Positions 48,553-51,943 of a stretch of DNA of 51,943 nucleotides are shown piece after piece. Within the stretch, counting starts at the first letter, position 1; each line of letters starts with the position of its first letter. The translations under genes and the position numbers were made by a program. Source of the DNA: Oscillibacter sp. (lineage in GTDB: Bacteria; Bacillota; Clostridia; Oscillospirales; Oscillospiraceae); contig JAAVZX010000004.1 of the NCBI GenBank assembly GCA_022791875.1, positions 1-51,943 on the forward strand, given 5' to 3'. Below the pieces are notes generated by a model. That model worked only from the letters and a program-made list of their open reading frames with translations. It searched no databases and had not been told where the DNA came from.

Positions 48553-49893
48553 TTGAACGCTTATAATGTTATGACCCGCGCCGCCCGCTATCCGCCGGAT
48601 GAGGAGGAAGATTACCCCATCTGGTACGATGGCAAGAAGATCAACGAGGTCCTGTTCTGCGAAGAATTTTTACAGGACCACCCCATGCTCTGTGTCCATG
48701 ACACCTTTTTCACCACCGAGGGCCGGGTGACGGACGAGACGATGTTGAAGAAGAACATCCTGGAACGCATCAAGCCCTATGTCGCCTCCGGGGTGGCAAA
48801 ACGGGCGGCAAATCTGCTGGATGCCCTGCGGGTTGAGTGCTGGTGCCCATCTATGCCGGTCTTTCAGAACAGGGTACATGTTGCCAACGGAACATTGTTT
48901 CTCGATGGCAGGTTTTATGAAGAAAAGGATTTCTGCACCAACCGCCTGCCTGTCCTCTATATTCCGGATGCCCCTGCGCCTGCGACGTGGCTGACATTTC
49001 TGGACAGCCTGCTGGAGCCGGACGATATTCTGACACTTCAGGAGTACATAGGCTACTGCCTTATCCCGTCCACCAAGGGGCAGAAAATGCTCATCATTAC
49101 CGGAAAAGGCGGCGAGGGCAAGTCCCGGACCGGCGTGGTCCTCCGCGCTCTACTTGGGCAGAACATGAACACCGGCAGTATCGCCAAGGTGGAGACCAAT
49201 CCCTTTGCCCGCGCCGACCTGGAGCATCAGCTTCTGCTGGTGGACGATGATATGAAGCTGGAGGCCCTGCCCCAGACCAACAACATCAAATCCATCGTCA
49301 CCTCCGAACTGCCCATGGCCCTGGAGAAGAAGGGCAGACAGAGCTATCAGGGGCAGTTGTATGTCCGGTTCCTGGGCCTGGGCAATGGTTCGCTGAACGC
49401 GCTCTATGACCGGAGCGTGGGCTTCTTCCGGCGGCAGATCATCCTGCCCGCCAAGGAGCGGCCAGAGGGCCGGGTGGACGATCCGTTTATCGCTGAGAAG
49501 ATGTGCGCCGAGGCGGAGGGCATCTTCCTCTGGGCGCTGGAGGGCCTGCGGCGGCTGACTGCCAACGACTACCGCTTCACCATCAGCGCACAGGCTCAGG
49601 AGAATATGAGGGCGGCGGTAGCGGATGGCAACAACGCTATTGAGTTTATGCGGTCCTCCGGCTACATCGCCTTTGAGCCGAACGCCGCCGCCAGCTCCAG
49701 GGTTTTGTACGCCGCCTACAAACTATGGTGCGAAGATAACGCCTACAACGCCTTGTCCATGAAAAGTTTCTGCAACTTTCTTGGACAGAACGCCGAAACC
49801 TATCACATAGAGCCGACCAACAACATCTACATCGGCAACGGGAAACGGTCCAGGGGCTTCACGGGGCTAAAGGTGGTGACGAGGCAGTTTTAA
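48553..49893 (+). CDS. Phage/plasmid primase-helicase, P4/D5 type
   Basis: A 446-residue replication protein. Residues ~185-300 contain the SF3 helicase core: ITGKGGEGKSRTGVVLRALL (Walker A), LLLVDDDMKL (Walker B) and NNIKSIVTSELPMALEKKG with the sensor region. Upstream is the D5-N type domain. It would load at an element origin and unwind DNA. The start is the TTG at 48553, 8 nt after AAGGAGG; upstream codons contain the ribosome site itself. The gene is intact, unlike the relaxase and regulator near it. A likely origin lies directly downstream. Confidence 0.85.
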   Translation: MNAYNVMTRAARYPPDEEEDYPIWYDGKKINEVLFCEEFLQDHPMLCVHDTFFTTEGRVTDETMLKKNILERIKPYVASGVAKRAANLLDALRVECWCPSMPVFQNRVHVANGTLFLDGRFYEEKDFCTNRLPVLYIPDAPAPATWLTFLDSLLEPDDILTLQEYIGYCLIPSTKGQKMLIITGKGGEGKSRTGVVLRALLGQNMNTGSIAKVETNPFARADLEHQLLLVDDDMKLEALPQTNNIKSIVTSELPMALEKKGRQSYQGQLYVRFLGLGNGSLNALYDRSVGFFRRQIILPAKERPEGRVDDPFIAEKMCAEAEGIFLWALEGLRRLTANDYRFTISAQAQENMRAAVADGNNAIEFMRSSGYIAFEPNAAASSRVLYAAYKLWCEDNAYNALSMKSFCNFLGQNAETYHIEPTNNIYIGNGKRSRGFTGLKVVTRQF

Positions 49894-49915
49894 AAATGTG
49901 CAGTGAGCCGAAATC

Positions 49916-49997
49916 ATCCGTACAGTTCGTACATGAGTACCTGCCATCGTGAGCGACAAATTGTCGGTCACGTTGTACGCTTGTACGCACTGTACGC
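49916..49997. other. Candidate origin: palindrome plus GTAC-type iterons
   Basis: CGTGAGCGACAA (49948-49959) and TTGTCGGTCACG (49961-49972) form a 12-bp inverted repeat with one mismatch. Directly after it come TTGTACGC (49973-49980), TTGTACGC (49981-49988) and TGTACGC (49991-49997). Upstream there are more GTAC words at about 49919, 49929 and 49937. It lies between the primase-helicase and the relaxase, so it could be a replication or transfer origin. The rest of 49998-50268 shows nothing further. Confidence 0.5.
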
Positions 49998-50268
49998 TTC
50001 TTTTAAGGTCAGCGGCATTTCTTTTCCGGCTGGTCAGGGTCAAAATTTCCGACTTATTTTCGGTTGTGGTGAGAAAAGCGAAGTTATTCATCCATGACAG
50101 ATGAAAGTCCGCGATTCAGTACACCGCTGGGCAATGACGCTGGTTTGCCGCTCCGTGGGACTTTTCGCTGTTTTTCAAAATTTCCCGCAATTCCGCAAAA
50201 TGCCATAGGTCTGCTTGTAACCTGGGCATCATCAACGCCAATTCAAATCGCTATAGGAGGTATTCAAT

Positions 50269-50484
50269 ATAAACATCAGAAATGAAATCAAGGCGCAAAT
50301 CGTCCGCGCCGGTATGACCATGCAAGAGGTAGTGGACCAACTTTCTATCGACTACGGCTGGAGCGAGAGCGTGTCCAATCTCTCCGGCAAGTTGCAGCGG
50401 GAGTCCATCCGCTATAAGGAGGTCCTGGAGCTGGCCGCTGTGCTGGGTTACGACATCGTATGGAAGAAACGGGGTGAGCGGTGA
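50269..50484 (+). CDS. Small DUF6471-like protein, copy 2, with ATA at the start position
   Basis: The frame NIRNEIKAQIVRAGMTMQEV, VVDQLSIDYGWSESVSNLSG, KLQRESIRYKEVLELAAVLG, YDIVWKKRGER is a clear paralogue of the protein at 46292-46501. AGGAGG lies at the correct distance, but the codon where its paralogue has ATG is ATA (50269-50271). The first in-frame ATG is about 14 codons further on and has no ribosome site. Rare initiation at ATA, or loss of the start, is possible. Its stop overlaps the relaxase start (TGATG). Confidence 0.55.
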   Translation: MNIRNEIKAQIVRAGMTMQEVVDQLSIDYGWSESVSNLSGKLQRESIRYKEVLELAAVLGYDIVWKKRGER

Positions 50485-51430
50485 TGCAGAAGCCGCAGTA
50501 TGCCATCCTCCGTTTCGCCAAGTACAAGGGGCCGGAGATCGGTCACATTGAGGCCCACAACGAGCGCACCAAGGAGAAGTACGCCAGTAATCCCGATGTG
50601 GACACCAGCCAGAGCCGCCTCAACTATCATCTTGTTCAGCCGGAAAGGAAGTACCGGGCCGAAGCCGAGCATCAGATCGCCGAGGCCAAGTGCCGCACCC
50701 GGAAGGACAGTGTTCGAGTGGTGGAGGCCCTGGTGACAGCCTACCCGGAGTTTTTCAAGGGCAAGAAGAAAGCCGAGATCCGCGCTTTCTTCGAGGAGGC
50801 GCTTCGCTTCGTAGAAAAACATCAGTCCAAGGAGACGATCATATCCGCCGTGGTGCATATGGACGAGAAAACGCCCCATATGCACCTTTCTTTTGTCCCG
50901 CTGACGGCGGATAAGCGGTTGAACGCCAAGGATGTTGTGGGTAACAAAAAGAAACTAACTTGGTGGCAGGACGGTTTTGGAAGCATATGGTCAAAAAATG
51001 GCCGGATCTGGAGTGGGGTGAGAGCGCCAGCGAAACCGGCAGGACCCATATCCCGCCCAGGTTGTTCAAAGAGGCGGCGCACCTGAACCGGCAGAGGGAT
51101 ATGCTGTTGCAACTGCTGGGTGAGGTCAATCCCCTCAACGCAAAAAAGAAAAGTACCGAGATCGAAGCCCTGCTGGAGCAGTACATCCCTGGCGTGGAGC
51201 GGATGCAGACACGGATGCGGAAGTATGACGCCGCCTACAAATCGCTCAAGGCCGAGAACGCCGGATTGAAGAAGCAGTTGGATTCCAGCAAGGAGAGCAT
51301 CAAGCGCCGCCTGGAGGTATCTCAGCAACTCCAGGCGCTGGAGGATCTGCGCCGGACCGTGGAGAATATCCCACCAGAAATTTTGCAGATGTTTCAGTCT
51401 GCACACAAAACATATGAATTTGAGAGGTAA
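50484..51430 (+). pseudogene. MobV-type relaxase (plasmid mobilization), frameshifted
   Basis: From ATG 50484 the frame reads QYAILRFAKYKGPEIGHIEA, HNERTKEKYASNPDVD and, further on, HMDEKTPHMHLSFVPL, which is the three-histidine metal site of Pre/MobV relaxases. At TWWQDGF the frame goes wrong (about 50972) and stops at 51086. The +1 frame resumes with FWKHMVKKWPDLE and runs to 51430 as a long coiled coil. One missing base (CAGGACCGG expected, CAGGACGG present) explains it. The catalytic half is intact, so a truncated enzyme could still be made. It would nick an oriT. Confidence 0.8.
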
Positions 51431-51434
51431 TTGA

Positions 51435-51683
51435 ATGACAGTTGATTTTGACAAGTATTTCAAGAACTATATGTATGAGCCCATCGACCTGTGCACCTGT
51501 TATGAGCCTATGGTCTTTCCTCCTGCTTGTCAGTGGGACGAGCCGCAGAATCCGTTTCACGATACCGTCGAGCGGAGAATCGGCAATACCTGGTATATCA
51601 TCAGAACAGAGTGTGACGGACGCGAGACGCTGACGGATAAGGTCAAGCGCCTCATTTTTTCCGAGAAAGGAGCGGTTTCCTGA
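51435..51683 (+). CDS. TnpW-like small mobile-element protein
   Basis: An 82-residue protein. The C-terminal part, ERRIGNTWYIIRTECDGRET, LTDKVKRLIFSEKG, matches the TnpW-type proteins of Tn4451-like elements, short beta-helix proteins of unknown function encoded near the site-specific recombinase. The N-terminal 40 residues with two Cys and several Pro are extra. Start ATG 51435 follows GAGAGG. It is in line with the relaxase and recombinase genes, which supports its membership in the element. Confidence 0.65.
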   Translation: MTVDFDKYFKNYMYEPIDLCTCYEPMVFPPACQWDEPQNPFHDTVERRIGNTWYIIRTECDGRETLTDKVKRLIFSEKGAVS

Positions 51684-51766
51684 TGACAAACACGAAATAC
51701 TGTGGTAACATGGACCTATGCACTACGGTACTGTCAGCTGACCCATTATCGAAGGAGGATTGCTCA

Positions 51767-51943
51767 ATGGATCAGCAGAAGATCACCATTTTGTACTGTC
51801 GTTTAAGTAACGAGGATATGCTTGAGGGCGAGTCAAACAGCGTCCAGAATCAAGAGAACATTTGTCAAGGGGTATTTCACCCAAAAGATGTAATCCCCCT
51901 TGTTGAAGATATTTCAATCATAACCAATTCGCTTTTTCCTCTC
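51767..51943 (+). CDS. Serine recombinase N-terminus (TnpX-like), partial
   Basis: From ATG 51767 (AAGGAGG upstream) the frame reads MDQQKITILYCRLSNEDMLE, GESNSVQNQENI. YCRLSNED with the nucleophile Ser, and ESNSVQNQ, are the start of large serine recombinases of the TnpX/resolvase group. After residue 32 the sequence no longer resembles the family (expected: a lysine-rich helix and the DGYSGT motif) and reads CQGVFHPKDVIPLVEDI to the window edge. It may be broken by another insertion at about 51862. Confidence 0.65.
   Translation, partial: MDQQKITILYCRLSNEDMLEGESNSVQNQENICQGVFHPKDVIPLVEDISIITNSLFPL

Noticed and set aside
49903..50097. Short open frame across the iteron region
   Set aside because: No ribosome site, no family texture, and it runs through the palindrome and repeats, which look like a DNA site.
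1..51943. rRNA, tRNA or known riboswitch
   Set aside because: No tRNA cloverleaf, rRNA segment or recognisable riboswitch consensus was found by reading; a covariance-model scan was not possible here.

Overview
The window looks like chromosome of a GC-rich anaerobic Firmicute, most likely Clostridia of the Oscillospiraceae type. The reasons are strong AGGAGG-type ribosome sites, sigma-A promoters with TTG..-17-TATAAT spacing, a BclA-like spore-surface protein, fibro-slime/Cna-B surface adhesin architecture, and Tn4451-type mobile genes. The last 6.6 kb is visibly less GC-rich than the rest and reads as a decayed mobile element. No rRNA, tRNA or CRISPR array was seen.

Layout. 1-2.5 kb: dihydroxyacetone kinase genes dhaL-dhaK under a SorC-type regulator, with shared operator words. 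2.7-3.5 kb: a replication-initiator remnant with 23-bp tandem repeats, and a small membrane gene split by an A AAA AAG run. 3.7-6.6 kb: cation/proton antiporter, half-size EamA transporter, PD-(D/E)XK-like protein. 7-12.4 kb: a giant surface protein. 12.6-14.6 kb: a phage-like coiled-coil protein, then a D-threonine-aldolase-family PLP enzyme with RidA. 14.8-18.5 kb: TIR-FHA fusion, a 40-residue membrane protein, MATE exporter, MarR. 18.7-21.2 kb: DUF2975/XRE/mini-membrane operon and a DUF4173-type membrane protein. 21.3-23.8 kb: SGNH hydrolase, PIN/NYN protein, CAT-family acetyltransferase. 23.9-26.5 kb: heavy-metal P-type ATPase, separate HMA protein and ArsR regulator. 26.7-30.6 kb: hotdog thioesterase, then the operon mutarotase-ADP-ribosylglycohydrolase-PHP-HAD. 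30.7-34.2 kb: ribose-type ABC importer whose lipoprotein gene has TGA exactly at the lipobox cysteine. 34.7-37.9 kb: CitA/DcuS-type kinase, response regulator and LysR. 38.1-42.3 kb: HTH-FHA protein, Ser/Thr kinase with Sel1 repeats and two small genes. 42.6-45 kb: secreted subtilase and a frameshifted BclA-like gene. 45.3-51.9 kb: mobilizable-element remains (ParB, primase/helicase, MobV relaxase, TnpW-like, serine recombinase), with several broken genes and an IS remnant.

The most unusual signal is not a protein. Three families of modular intergenic hairpin repeats (here called A, B and C) occur repeatedly between genes. Within each family the stem sequences differ between copies while base pairing is kept, so compensatory change is visible inside this one window. 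Family A copies have a near-perfect 13-14 bp hairpin, a conserved core and a terminator-like hairpin, in both orientations, and look like a mobile or structured-RNA element.

A second theme is phospho-threonine signalling: one Ser/Thr kinase, one HTH-FHA protein in the same operon, and one TIR-FHA fusion elsewhere in the window.
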